A stretch of 64,000 nt of DNA from Linnemannia elongata (Eukaryota; Mortierellomycota; Mortierellomycetes; Mortierellales; Mortierellaceae), in the NCBI GenBank assembly GCA_036320915.1, contig JAXBDG010000003.1, positions 620,001 to 684,000 on the forward strand. Direction: 5' to 3'. The position numbers and the translations under genes were made by a program. Positions 37,224 to 47,526 of this stretch are shown here, piece by piece. The notes under the pieces are model-generated. The model did no database searches, was not told the origin of the DNA, and saw only the letters and a program-made list of their open reading frames with translations. Each line of letters starts with the position of its first letter. Positions within the stretch are counted from its first letter, which is position 1.

Positions 37224-38830
37224 ATGACGGTCGATGACAGTGAGATGCAGCAGTTATGGAAGCTGACGAATGAGCTCACAGCACAGCTGGTGTTCAACAG
37301 GAGTGCGACTCTAGAATTGAAGCAGCAACTTACCGAACTTCAAGCTCAGACGTCCTCTCTCTCCCCGGCTCAGAGTTCGCACCAGAACGATTTACGGGAC
37401 AATCCAGGTACCAAAACTCAGACCCCCCACCTTGCTTTCTGACCGTCAAATAGGCATTGTATTGCCTAGCGGGAAGCAATAGTAATATACCACTGTCATC
37501 ATTGCTAACACGGTTACCCACCTTCTTTTTCGTTTTCTCTCCTTGTGTGCGTTGGCTATTGTTTGGGGGTGAAACAAACAAAGGCTCGTCGTCGGATTAT
37601 GCGCTTCGGATAGCGAACGAGAGGTTGAGGGAGGAGAACTTGCAGCTGCAGGAGCAGGTTAATGAGTATGAACGTTGGATGGGATATATTATGACCAAGT
37701 TCCGTCTTCAGAATGTAAGACTCTCAGTTTTTGCTGTAGTTGAACCTCACTCGGTAGGGCGAACAGGAAAGAGGTCGACACATAAACTAACGGTATGTTC
37801 ATATCTACTGATGATATAGTTGGCAATGGCGCAGACGAGGAAGGAGTCGATGCAGGAAGCAAGCAAGATGGCAGAACAAGGTAACGAGGCTGCATACCGC
37901 CTTCAAGAAGAAAACTCTGTCCTGCAGTCCCGACTCGCCGATTTGGGGAGTGTCGCACGAAAGGCGATTCATGAAGATTATTACACGACAGAGTCCTTGA
38001 TCGAGTCGCTCGAGACGGAGAACAGGAGTCTGAGAGAGATGCTGGGCGTTGCAGAAGGTGGGAGAGGGCCTGTTTCGGGGCGGTTGGATTTCTTTGTGAG
38101 GAACCATGGGCTTCAGGATGAAGATGAGTATGATGAAGGGTTGAGGCATAGTATGGGGAATAGGGTGTCGTTCCCGAGCACTTCAGGGTCAGTTGTTGCG
38201 TCAAGTGAGAGTGATCGTGAACTACCACAGCAGCCAGAACTACAGGGACAACAGCATCCGTTGACGAGGCGTACGGGATCTGACTCGGGAGTAGGTGTTG
38301 GTGGTGTTGGCAGACAGCCCCTTTCGCCTAGTGCTACTATGCGTAGCAGTAGCAGTAACATTATGACGCGCAACTCAGGACCGGGACCGCTGACTGTGCA
38401 AACAGGGCTTCGCTCGCCCACAACTAATCCATCAACAACCACTACACCCTCTTCACTATCATCGCCAATTACTTCAACACCTTCGCGGTCAGTCTCGGGT
38501 CTCTCCTCTGCAACATCACCAACCTCCCCCTCTTGGTCGTCTTCGACGAGTGCATCCAGTTCTGCATTGGCTTCACCTATATTCCAACAAGACCCTTCCC
38601 GACGATTGGTCTCGATTTCCCCGCCTCTCGACCCCGTAGACGATGTTCTTCTTACTGGTGCTCAGGGTGTTGCAGAAGGAGGAATTATGAAGCAGCAGGA
38701 TGTTTTAGGCAATGCACCGACTGTTTCTTCGTCATCAGTGGCAGTGGTAGCAGGGCCACAAAAGAACCAAAGGGGCAAGATGACGATTAATACGAAACTG
38801 GGCGCGCACTCTGCTGGGAGAAGTCTTTAG
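37224..38830 (+). CDS. SIKE/FGFR1OP2-family coiled-coil protein (likely STRIPAK component)
   Basis: Three exons, 37224-37407, 37584-37714 and 37820-38830, with phases 1 and 0, give about 441 residues. Coiled coil covers about residues 5-50 and 62-180. Family-like segments are ANERLREENLQLQEQVNEYERWMGYIMTKFR (residues about 70-100), then a Lys/Gln-rich turn, and ARKAIHEDYYTTESLIESLE leading to ENRSLREMLGVAEG. This order matches animal SIKE1/FGFR1OP2, which sit in the STRIPAK phosphatase-kinase complex. In fungi STRIPAK governs hyphal fusion and development. After about residue 185 the protein becomes a Ser/Thr/Pro-rich tail of about 250 residues not present in the animal proteins. The start ATG has A at -3 and begins the first helix. 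The assignment rests on motif order read by eye. Confidence 0.75.
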
Positions 38831-39380
38831 ATTTGATTATTAGGAAACTTGTTCATTAAATGTGGTTGGTGCATCCTATATGCATTCCATGTCCTTTTTT
38901 TATGAAGTTCCAGGAATACGGAGATTAATTAATTATTTTCTATGGTACAAGGGCTGAGCGACTCACCCTATCGCGCGCGTCGTCTCCTCCATGTCTATCG
39001 GCTACTATTACATCCGTCGAAGCACCCAGGTGTCAACAATCACCTTCTCTTTCTTCTCCCTCTTCTTGCCCTTCTCATCCTGCGTCTTGGTTTTCACTCC
39101 AACAACATCCCGATCCATCGCCTCCCTGCATAGCTTGTACCCGTGCAACCGCATGTTTTCCAATGCTTGGATGATCACCATCGAGACCTCGACGGTGGTC
39201 TCAGTTCCCCATGTCTGGAACGGGCATCCTGTCAATATGTACTCGTGGATACCTTTCTTGTCGCCTTCCCTCTCGATGCTGAGTTTCATGGAACAAAATT
39301 TGCGAGCAAGGTTAATAATCTGGTCACAAACATTTCTGGCTCTCTTCTCTTTGGGTTGCGTTGGGTATGTACTGCACAAA

Positions 39381-39383
<3 letters not shown>

Positions 39384-39415
<32 letters not shown>
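39384..39415. repeat. A32 homopolymer inside intron of copy A
   Basis: Thirty-two A on the plus strand (T on the sense strand) inside the single intron of the minus-strand gene, about 100 nt upstream of its acceptor. The paralogue's 110-nt intron lacks it. Confidence 0.85.
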
Positions 39416-39417
<2 letters not shown>

Positions 39418-39640
39418 GAAAAACAACGTACCCTTGTGTCCAGTGTCTGAGGACGGCGAGACGAAGTGCTGTGAGGATGGCAACAGGAACCTCGGTCGGC
39501 ACCCGGATAGTATCGTACCCGGAGAACTCGACTGTAAACGACTCCACACCCGCCACTGTCGCTGCCACCACCTGTTGGTGTTCCACAGACTCTGCGTTCC
39601 TGTGCCCTGACAAATCTCCAGTAAGAGTCATCTGGTTCGC

Positions 39641-39838
39641 ATCTTTCTCCGGCACCGGCACTTGCTGCTGCTGTTGCTGAGACGCCAACCATAGACCGGG
39701 GTTCGTGTCCTTCTCCGAGACATGTTGCTGCTGCTGCTGAGACGCCAACCATGGACCAGGGTTAATGTCCTTCTCCTGCACCTGTACTGGCTGCTGCTGC
39801 TGCTGCTGCTGCTGGGACGACAACCATGGGCGGCCCGG
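39641..39838 (-). repeat. coding Gln-rich minisatellite in copy A
   Basis: Three imperfect units, read on the minus strand, each encode Trp-Leu-(Ser/Ala)-Ser, a run of 5-8 Gln, a short Val/Pro stretch and Glu-Lys-Asp-x-Asn-(Pro/Gln). Unit length varies with the Gln run. Copy B has no counterpart at this position, so the repeat expanded after the two genes diverged, or was lost from B. Confidence 0.75.
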
Positions 39839-40301
39839 GAAGCCACCCGTCCACTCAAAAAAACAAGGAGTCATTTTCCTCCCTAACTCGACTCACATTC
39901 GAAGCCAGGACTAACGACCACCCAGCCTCCTCCATAGCCCTGTTCATTGCCAGGACTAAATTATTCGGTGAAAGAGACGGACCAGTCTGGGAACTCACGG
40001 CCCACGGTTTGCCTCCAACCCAGAATTCATAAGTCTGACAGTAAACCTTGCTAAATTCCTGTAGGATAGGTTGGTTCCAGGAACTACCAATCGTCTGACG
40101 GAGCAAAGGGATGAGGGAGGGGGGAGCATTGATGAGCCGGATCTTGTCGTTGTCGTGGAGTTGGATACAGCATATAGCTCTTGAGGCCGGGTATTGGAGT
40201 TGTTGTTGACGTTGGGCGCGGGTTTGGGTGGGTGGTTTGGGAGCGCCCGAGAATGGGCGATTAAACATAAGGTTTACTAAGAGGTCGCTTATGGATGACA
40301 T

Positions 40302-40928
40302 TGTGAGGTAGTGTTGTGCTGTTGTGTTGTGGTGGTGGTGGTTGCAGTTGTGGTTGTGGGAAAAGGGGAAAAGGGGAAAGGGGAGAAAAAAGGAGGAGGA
40401 AGAGTCGATTTGTTTTGTACAGGAGGAGTTGTTATTTATAAAAAAGAATGAAGAAAGATGGCTGAGCAAAGTCAAATAGAACCTCTCTCCCCCCTTCCTT
40501 TCCTCAGAACCTTCCATCCTTCCCTCCAACCGTCGTCTTGTTCCCTTCATTTTTATGTACTTTTTTGCCTTCGTTTCTCCATTCTGCATTATCCTGCTTT
40601 GGTGCTCTGTGTTCAACCGAAATCGATAAACCTTCTTTTCTTTAGCATTGCACAAATCAAAAGCGAGTTACAGTAGCATCAAGAAATAAGTCCCGGAAAA
40701 CAAACTACGCGAGGGGAGAGGAGCAAATAAAAAATGGGAGAGTGAGTTCACTGTTGTAATGGCGGACATAAGGCGTGCTTACGATGCTAGTTTTTTTGTA
40801 CGCGTTTTTACTTAGTTCTCTGATGTCCAAGAGTCTGACAATTGTTCCCTCTCGCTCATCGTCTTCTTCATGGCCTCAAGCCATTCTTTCAAGGTGCTTT
40901 ACCCTCAAACTCATCATTTTCGTGACCA
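40302..40928. other. spacer between tandem paralogues
   Basis: Upstream region of copy A (which is on the minus strand) and 3' flank of copy B. It contains purine-rich low-complexity DNA near 40350-40420 and nothing else recognisable. Confidence 0.5.
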
Positions 40929-42043
40929 CTATTGCTGCGTCCGTTGGAGCACCCAAGAATCGATTATCATTTTCTCCTTCACCTTCTTCACCTTCTTCTC
41001 GTTAGTCCCCTGCTGTTCCGACCTTCCGTAAACATCCAGATCAGTTGATTCGACCAATTTAAACCCGTGCAACTGCATGTTCTCCAATGCTTGGATGATC
41101 ACCATCGAGACCTCAAAGGTCGTCTCAGCTCCCCATGTCTGGAACGGACATCCTGTCAATGTGAACTCGTGTACGCCCTTCTTGTCACTCTCTTTCTCGA
41201 TTCTAAGGACAAAGGAGCAATATGAGAGAAAGATTAATGATCTGCACAATATCATTTTTTTGCCTTTCTCCTTAGACTGTGTATGTACTGAACACGAGCA
41301 AAAAAAACGCACCCTTGTGTCCAGTGCCTGAGGATAGCAAGACGAAGCGCTGTAATAATGACAGTAGGTGCTTCGGATACCCGGATAGTATCGTATCCGG
41401 ACAACTCGACATTCAGCATGTCTATGCTCCCTTCATCTGACAACACTTGCTCCTGTTCCTGGTTCTGACCTCCATTCTTGTGATCATTCATGTTCTTTTG
41501 CTCAGACTCGCCGACAAGAGTTATCTCATCCGGATCTCTCTCCTGCGACGGAGTCAACGGTAACCCCGAACCAGCCTTGGAATCCCTGCACTCAAAGACC
41601 AGCAAGTCGTTTTCCTCCCTGACACGACTCACATTCGAAGCCAGGACTAATGACCACCCTCTAGTCTCCATAGCCTTCTTCATGGCAAGGACCAAATTCG
41701 TCGAGGTAATAAACGGACCGGTCTTGGGAGAAAGAGCCCACGGTTGTCCTCCAACTCTGAACTCGTATATGACTTCTTCGCGGCCGCCATTGAAATCCAG
41801 ACGAGACTCTGCCAGGATATGTTGGTTCCAAGTCTTAATAATAGCCAGACGGAGTGAAGAAACGAGGGAGGAGGGTGCATTGATGAGGCGGATCTTGTCA
41901 TTGCCGAGGAGATAGATGCAGCAGATGGTTGTGGAGAGGGGGTATTGGAGCTGTTGTTGTTGTTGGGCGCGGGTTTGAGTGGGTGGTCTAGGTGGACCAG
42001 AGTTCGCCTTTTTAAACAAGGCCTGTGCGATCACTTCGGCCAT
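40929..42043 (-). CDS. duplicated-domain family protein, copy B (intact)
   Basis: Two exons, 42043-41313 and 41202-40929 (phase 2 border, ACAAGG|GTGCGT to TTAG|A), encode about 334 residues with no stop or frameshift. The N-terminal domain (about residues 35-150) and C-terminal domain (about 200-334) look like copies of one fold: DKIRLINAPSSL with LRLAIIKTWNQ against DTIRVSEAPTVI with LRLAILRHWTQ; FRVGGQPWALS against FTLTGCPFQTW; LVLAMKKAMETRGWSLV against MVIIQALENMQLHGFKLV. The linker is Glu/Gln/Asn-rich. There is no signal peptide or membrane helix, so it is probably cytosolic or nuclear. The ATG at 42043 is chosen because it aligns with copy A's start; longer in-frame upstream ATGs exist. 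No known function is recognised. Confidence 0.75.
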
Positions 42044-45000
42044 GATGGCTATTGTTGGCAGAGGGAGTGTTATAGGAGGTGATTGAGAAGGAAGGAGGAG
42101 AGGAAGAAGAGTATTTTGCTTTCTAGTGTAAAAAAGAGTCGTAGGATTGTTGAGGAGAAAGTGGAAGAGGAATAGAACAAAAGGAAAGCAGGAGAGGGGG
42201 AAGAGAAGACGGTTATTTATTAGAAAGTGAGACAAGAGAAAAAAGTGAAGTAAAGTGGATTTTCACCCTCTATTATCTAGGCATTTCCATGCTCACCAAA
42301 ATCGATAACCTTTTTTTTTTTTAGCACAACGCATGATACAAACCAAAGTCGACGGAACACTGACGAGAAGGCAGCCACCTGGACTTTTCACACACTCAAA
42401 TACTCACAAAAACACACAGGCACAAAAGTGTATTGAGGGTTCACATACGATGTTGTTTATTTGCTTGTTGTTTGATTTCTGATCGATCGTCGTAGATATA
42501 CAAAAATAAAAATAAAAACAAATGCTTGTAGGACACTTGCCATGGGAGGTATAGGCGTAGTATGAGTCTTATCGTCTCCACAGGCGAGGAGTGAAATACC
42601 GAGGATGAGCATGAATATCCGCGCGTGTAGCGGGGGTGCTTCGTTGCACTCATTAAAGAGGCGATTGAGAGAGTATTGGAAGCACAAGACTTATACATAT
42701 GCTGCGTAGTTGTGTATACCTGAACTATGAAGGGTGTGCCATTAGGGTCTCCAGTTACTAGTATAAATAGACTCCCTGTTCTTTACTCCCTCGGTCTGTA
42801 ATAAATCACTTCCCTTCTGTCCCCTGTCCTTGTCAGATCACTGCATGAAGGTGATGACGATTCTTGCCTTTTCTTACGAAGCTACATGACGGATCGACTC
42901 TAATCTTTTTATTTCGGATACGATGGACAGTTTTTGCGTGTTATTTTCTTGGGCTGCTCATGAAAAAACAAGCTACGCGGTCGTCCGTTTTTCTGAAAAT
43001 TTTAAGTTCTGTGAGTTTTGTTGTTTTGAAAATTGTGGGTGTTCGTGGTAATGAAGTGTGAAACACACGCGTCGTTAGCCTATGCAAGGCGAGGTCGCCT
43101 CAGGGAAGATTTTAATGCGTGTGTACAGCACAGCAGATTTGCCATTTTTGTTGACAGGTGAACTGATTGGGTACGTTAGATTCCTTTTCATTATGGTTGC
43201 ATTTTTTGGGATGGGCGCATTTCTCGTGATGGAAAAGTGAAAGTGCAGATGCTGACTGATGAATACATCTGTGCTCATGGGATCATGAACGAGTCATCAC
43301 CTCCATCCTTTCCGCCTTTGCCTTTGTTCTTTATATGAATTGTCCTATCGCTTTTCTCTTTCTCTCACCTTTTCTCCCTCCACCTCGTGTTGTTGCTCTC
43401 CTTGGCTCAAAGGTGCCCGCCATGCCTCTTGTCTTATTCGCATTGAAGGGGTGGTTCTTTTAACGAATAGTAACAGATCCTCATTGTCAACTGTCAAGCA
43501 AAGTAAAAAAATCACAGGAACCGGACATCAGACGCTTGTGTCTCCTATGTACATCAAAAAGTACCATAAAAATACAGAAGACCTTAAAGAAAACAAAGTT
43601 GAGTCGATATCGGCCCTATTTGAATTTGTTATTACTCATCTCATTGCACAAAGCAGAGACCAGGTAAAGGGCTCCCTCAGATCCTAATTCACGATGAAAC
43701 GAGCGTTTGTTGAATGCTAGAAACCCGCAGTCAGTCCTTTGTGAAAATGAGCCCAGTAACAACAAATTATATCGGCAGCAGGAAAACGGGCCTGTCCGCG
43801 ATTTCTTGTATCGTTTGAAGAGACTTCAGGATCGAGGCCTACTTGATGGAACAGTCATCACAGCCTATAGGGCTGTTGTGCGTGTTAACCAGGTTGATTT
43901 TACCGGGGACGACTTTTTGTTTTACCGCATGATGCCTGTCCACCCCCTCTCGTTAATGAAAGCGTGAGTCCATTCATCGATGTCCAGAAACAATGGCATT
44001 TCATCGCTAAAGAATGGCAGTGCTGAAGTTTAGTGATCGCAGACTCGATACACAGACACCATACAAACGCCAGACAAAAGGTTATATAAGCTGGTATCTA
44101 ATGTGCCCTTTCAACCAAAATGAGTAAAACAATTAACCACTAATTCAGTTGTGAGCGGGGTTTGCATGGGTGTGGAACAAAAACGTTGTTCTGAAGAGCT
44201 AGCTAATCGTGGTTTAGCGGTCATAACAAAATATTTTATGTCAAATGCACGGTGCACCAATACATCCACAATTGGTCGAGAATCATTGTGAGAAAAAGGT
44301 AGATTCTAAGACTTCAGGTTATCTTGTGGTCGTTGGTCAGCAAATATCACTAACTAGCCCGTTTAAGAGATAACCAAAAATTTCAAAAAATTGGCGACAT
44401 TTATGTCGCTAAAACCATCAGGGGGGGGGGGTGGGGGGTTAACTTAATGAACATACCTCGACAGAAAAATAATGCAGTCGAGACAACACTGATAAACTAC
44501 ACCTTTCATTCTCGTCAATCCATTCTCACACTCTCTTTCACACGAGGATCTCGACTCATCAACTATTCGATTCTATCAAGTCCAGCGCTTGCTCCATACC
44601 TCCATACATTCTATAGAGTCAAACGAATCAAGGATATGGACCGACCACTAAAGAAATCAAAGAATGCGGAGCTGGATCTGACGATCCACACCATCCTCAA
44701 AAGAGTGCACCAAGGAGATCCTTCTCTACCATGAGAACGGGTCCTTCAGAACGGACATCAACCTTGCATCACCGCACAAGACGTTCAAGACACTCTTTGC
44801 ACAAAAGGTGAAGATTATTTTTTTATTGTCTTTGTCTTCTCTTCGTCCGATCCGATACTCAACAGAAAGATAACCCTGGTCATCTTTATATCATGTATGA
44901 TTATGAGAATAGGCAGTAGCGGCCGGCCATGGTGTCGTTTGGGTTGATGAGTTCCGAACCTCCAACATATGCCTTACATATCTGGAGACTGGTAATGCAT

Positions 45001-45494
45001 CCCGACTAGCAAAACCCGCTGAGATCCTGCATTTGTATAAGATATGGCAGGTGGCCGCACCGCGATGTTATTGGAGCGCAGAACACTGCCGCTGTAGGAG
45101 AAGACTGAATCGGGACCGTCATAAGACGTTTGCCCCTGAGTTGAGCTGGATAGTCTACACTAGACTAGGTACCTGCGCCGAAAACGCAGCCACCATTATC
45201 TCTGTGTCGTCTTCATGACAATCGAAGGGATAAAGGAAAAAAGGAAACTTGGGAATGGGCATCAAGAACAAGGTTGTGTTCCCTTTCTATCGCTCTTTAT
45301 CAGTAATTGTGGAGAAATTGAACATTCTGAACAGTGCCAGTCACATCGACACCTCTCTTAACAAATCATATTCGCACAACGCGGTCGAACACAAGAAAGG
45401 CATAGAAAAGATGAGCCCCAAGCATCTCTTCTTTCATCATCTTCTTCTTCTTCATTCATTCCCCACATTCCTTCTACTTCACCAACTCAACACA
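42044..45494. other. 3.5-kb region with decayed coding remnants
   Basis: From 42044 to about 43300 there is no recognisable gene, only the upstream flank of copy B. From about 43500 to 45220 several protein-like but interrupted frames occur. They are 43707-43967 (open frame ending at a GTGAGT donor-like site), 44638-44734 followed by a +1 frame shift into about 44727-44810, and 44913-45218 (TnpB-like end). A G-run (G11-T-G6) lies at 44421-44438. The last 250 bases are upstream of the FKBP gene. Confidence 0.4.
44913..45218 (+). pseudogene. possible relic of TnpB/Fanzor-like transposon protein C-terminus
   Basis: An open stretch of 101 codons without its own plausible start. It carries the motif order expected for the end of a TnpB/Fanzor-type nuclease: GVVWVDEFRTSNIC (RuvC Glu plus the start of a zinc ribbon), a Cys cluster (CYWSAEHCRC), then LNRDRHKTF in place of the usual N-R-D-x-N RuvC-III motif. 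The second Cys of the first zinc-ribbon pair and the final Asn are missing, and upstream frames are broken. I therefore regard it as a decayed fragment. Resemblance is by motif only and could be fortuitous. Confidence 0.35.
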
Positions 45495-46156
45495 ATGCGT
45501 TTCTCCGTCGTCGCCATCGCCGCCCTCTTCCTCGCCTCGCACATCTCCGCCGCAAGAACCGAGCCTACCCAGCTCCAAATCGGTACACGCAACTCTCCCT
45601 CTCTAGAACCCTTATAGACCCTTCTGTTCACCACTTTCCTACTCCATCCCCGTTTAACTAAACTAAGCTTATTCTTCCAATTCAAACATAATAGGAGTGA
45701 AGGCAAGGAACCCTGACCCCAACTGCGTCAAGTCCAAGGACGGCGATTCGCTCTCAATGGATTACACTGGAACCCTCTGGACCACCGGCGCCCAATTTGA
45801 CTCATCCGTAGGACGCGCTCCCTTTGACTTTACCCTCGGTGCCGGACAAGTTATCAAGGGTAAATATACTCTTTCTTTTACATACTGAGAGCAACTTCTT
45901 CCGCTTTTTGTTGGGCACACCATGTTCCTAGAAAACTTGTTTACTCACTCTTTTTCCTTTTCCTGTTAATGTATCAAAAATAGGATGGGACTTGGGATTG
46001 CGTGGAATGTGCGTGGGAGAGAAGCGCAAGTTGGCGATCCCACCTCACTTGGCTTATGGCGAGCGTAGCATGGGTGCCTCCATCCCTGCCAACTCGGCCC
46101 TCGTCTTTGAGGTGGAGCTCTTGAAGATCAACGGACATGGCAAGGATGAGCTGTAA
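45495..46156 (+). CDS. FKBP2: ER-lumenal FKBP-type peptidyl-prolyl isomerase ending in KDEL
   Basis: Three exons, 45495-45582, 45695-45859 and 45984-46156, joined in phase 1, give 141 residues. Residues 1-20 form a signal peptide ([20 protein letters not shown]). A single FKBP domain follows, with hallmarks [47 protein letters not shown] and the closing strand [10 protein letters not shown]. It ends GHGKDEL, the ER retrieval signal. The protein should catalyse proline cis-trans isomerisation during folding in the ER lumen and could bind FK506; the domain is full length and the core aromatic residues are present. AATAAA at 46208-46213 is a likely poly(A) signal. The ATG context ACACAATGC is favourable. 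It is convergent with FRG1, with 172 bases between the stops. Confidence 0.93.
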
Positions 46157-46328
46157 ACACCCCTGCAACTCACCGTCTAGCAGTCTTCTCCCTTGTATCC
46201 TCTTTGTAATAAAATTCACCCTCCTCTTATTTGCAACTCTCTTGCTCCGTGTTCGTTTTCCCTAGCCCCCTTTTTTGTTGATATGCTTTCTTTTATTGTG
46301 CCAGCGTCATAGGAGTGCCATGAAGGGT

Positions 46329-47526
46329 TTACTTGCAGTAGCGATCTGACTTGAGTTTTTCACGGCGATCCAGCAATGCTTCTGAAAACCGTCCTTCCTT
46401 CTTGGCCTTGTTGAGCTCCTTGACTGATTCATTTGACACGATGACTCGTCCATGATTCCATGTCTGGAACTTACGGCTATTAGAGAAAGGTTGACCAAAA
46501 CTTGATTAGTTTTTGCCCTTCTCATTTTTGTTACCCATCACGGATAACATGTATGCAATACACAGGAAGAAATGTTACCTCTGGTCGAACTCATAGTCCT
46601 TGGTGACGATTTTCACCTCACCCGCAGCCTTCTTAGCTTTTTTCCTGAACCGAGCCTGGATCTTTGCCCGAAAGATCTCACAAAACCCAATCGTCTCCGA
46701 ATCCGCCCTGATCTGAATCCCTCCTCCTGCTCCCTTCCCAGTCTCGGCAGCAACCTCATCAACACTCAGGAACTTTCCATAATGATTCTGGAACGCAATT
46801 CCGCCCTCCTCCTCGTCTGCTTTAATAATCGCCGTCCATTCCTCCTGCATGCCAATAGCCTCTGTATGTGCAGTGACGATCCCGAACTTGTCTGAACTGA
46901 GGTACTTCCCATTGTAAGCTTTGAGGGTGAGGCGATCTGAATCGGGGATCATGGTTGCTACCAGGACTTGGTGTACTGCTGTTGGCTCTGCTGTGTCAAA
47001 GTTCACTGGTCCTCCTGTGTGTTTCTTACGAGGATCTTCGTCGTCAGAATCCTGTGATGGGGGTTGGAGGGTGGACATGTTGACTTTTGACTTGTCGTCG
47101 ATGGTTAGGCAGGATGGGGGGTCGGATGCGAATGTGAGGAAAAGCGGGCCGCCCAGATCTGTCAGCGCCCTTACAGCAACCCAGCCTAACGAAGATAGCA
47201 AAAATGCAAAGGTAAATATTAGCGAACAGAGGTGTCAAAGTGTGATCACGCAAGGATGGAAGATTTGGGACGTGTAAAGCATACCTTCTGCATTGTCGTT
47301 GGTCTCCTTATTGTCTTCGCCGTCGTCCTCTGCCTTTCTCTTCTTCTTCTTGCTAGTTAGTCACAGAAACATGCAATGGAGGCTGATTAGTTTCATGGGA
47401 GTCTCACGTTAGTCATTGCTGATTCTTAATGGGCGATTCCTTCTTTTTCTTGGTTGTGTAGCCATACGTTTTGGTCTCTCCCTTGAAACTGAGCTTCTTC
47501 TTCTTGACGTTGTACTCGTCTGGCAT
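46329..47526 (-). CDS. FRG1: FRG1-like protein (beta-trefoil, RNA-processing/actin-bundling family)
   Basis: Four exons, 47526-47468, 47352-47285, 47185-46579 and 46476-46329, give about 293 residues. Order: a basic N-terminus with Lys runs (KKKKLSFKGETKT, KKKKRKAEDD) that looks like a nuclear localisation signal; G-W-V-A-V opening of the trefoil; VLVATMIPDSDRLTLKAYNGKYLSSD; EAIGMQEEWTAI; FQNHYGKFLSVDE; and the typical family end KFQTWNHGRV with ALLDRREKLKSDRYCK. FRG1 proteins are nuclear, associate with spliceosomal complexes and can bundle actin in animals. Exons 2 to 4 have strong splice signals. The first donor (AC|GTATGG) was chosen because it keeps frame; a GTGAGA downstream lies beyond an in-frame TGA. 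That border is the least certain part. Confidence 0.88.

Larger units (their letters stand above)
39008..40301 (-). pseudogene. duplicated-domain family protein, copy A, with +1 frameshift
   Basis: Exons 40301-39432 and 39278-39008 match the neighbouring copy B (40929-42043) along their length. Both have two related domains, each with a pattern of charged-IR, APxxxxxLR, W-x-Q, hydrophobic-GG-PW or GCPFQTW, and a later helix (LVLAMNRAM / MVIIQALENM). I do not recognise the family. The reading frame breaks at a run of seven T (sense strand; plus-strand A7 at 39857-39863): the upstream frame stops at TGA, while the downstream frame resumes with similarity to copy B. The total exon length is 3n+1, as expected for one extra base. 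This may be a true pseudogenising insertion or a homopolymer error. Between the domains lies a Gln-rich minisatellite that is absent from copy B. The intron (39279-39431) contains T32 in the sense direction. Confidence 0.6.

Noticed and set aside
39008..39280. Reading the last exon of copy A as a separate gene
   Set aside because: It aligns with exon 2 of copy B, and the splice phase joins it to the upstream exon.
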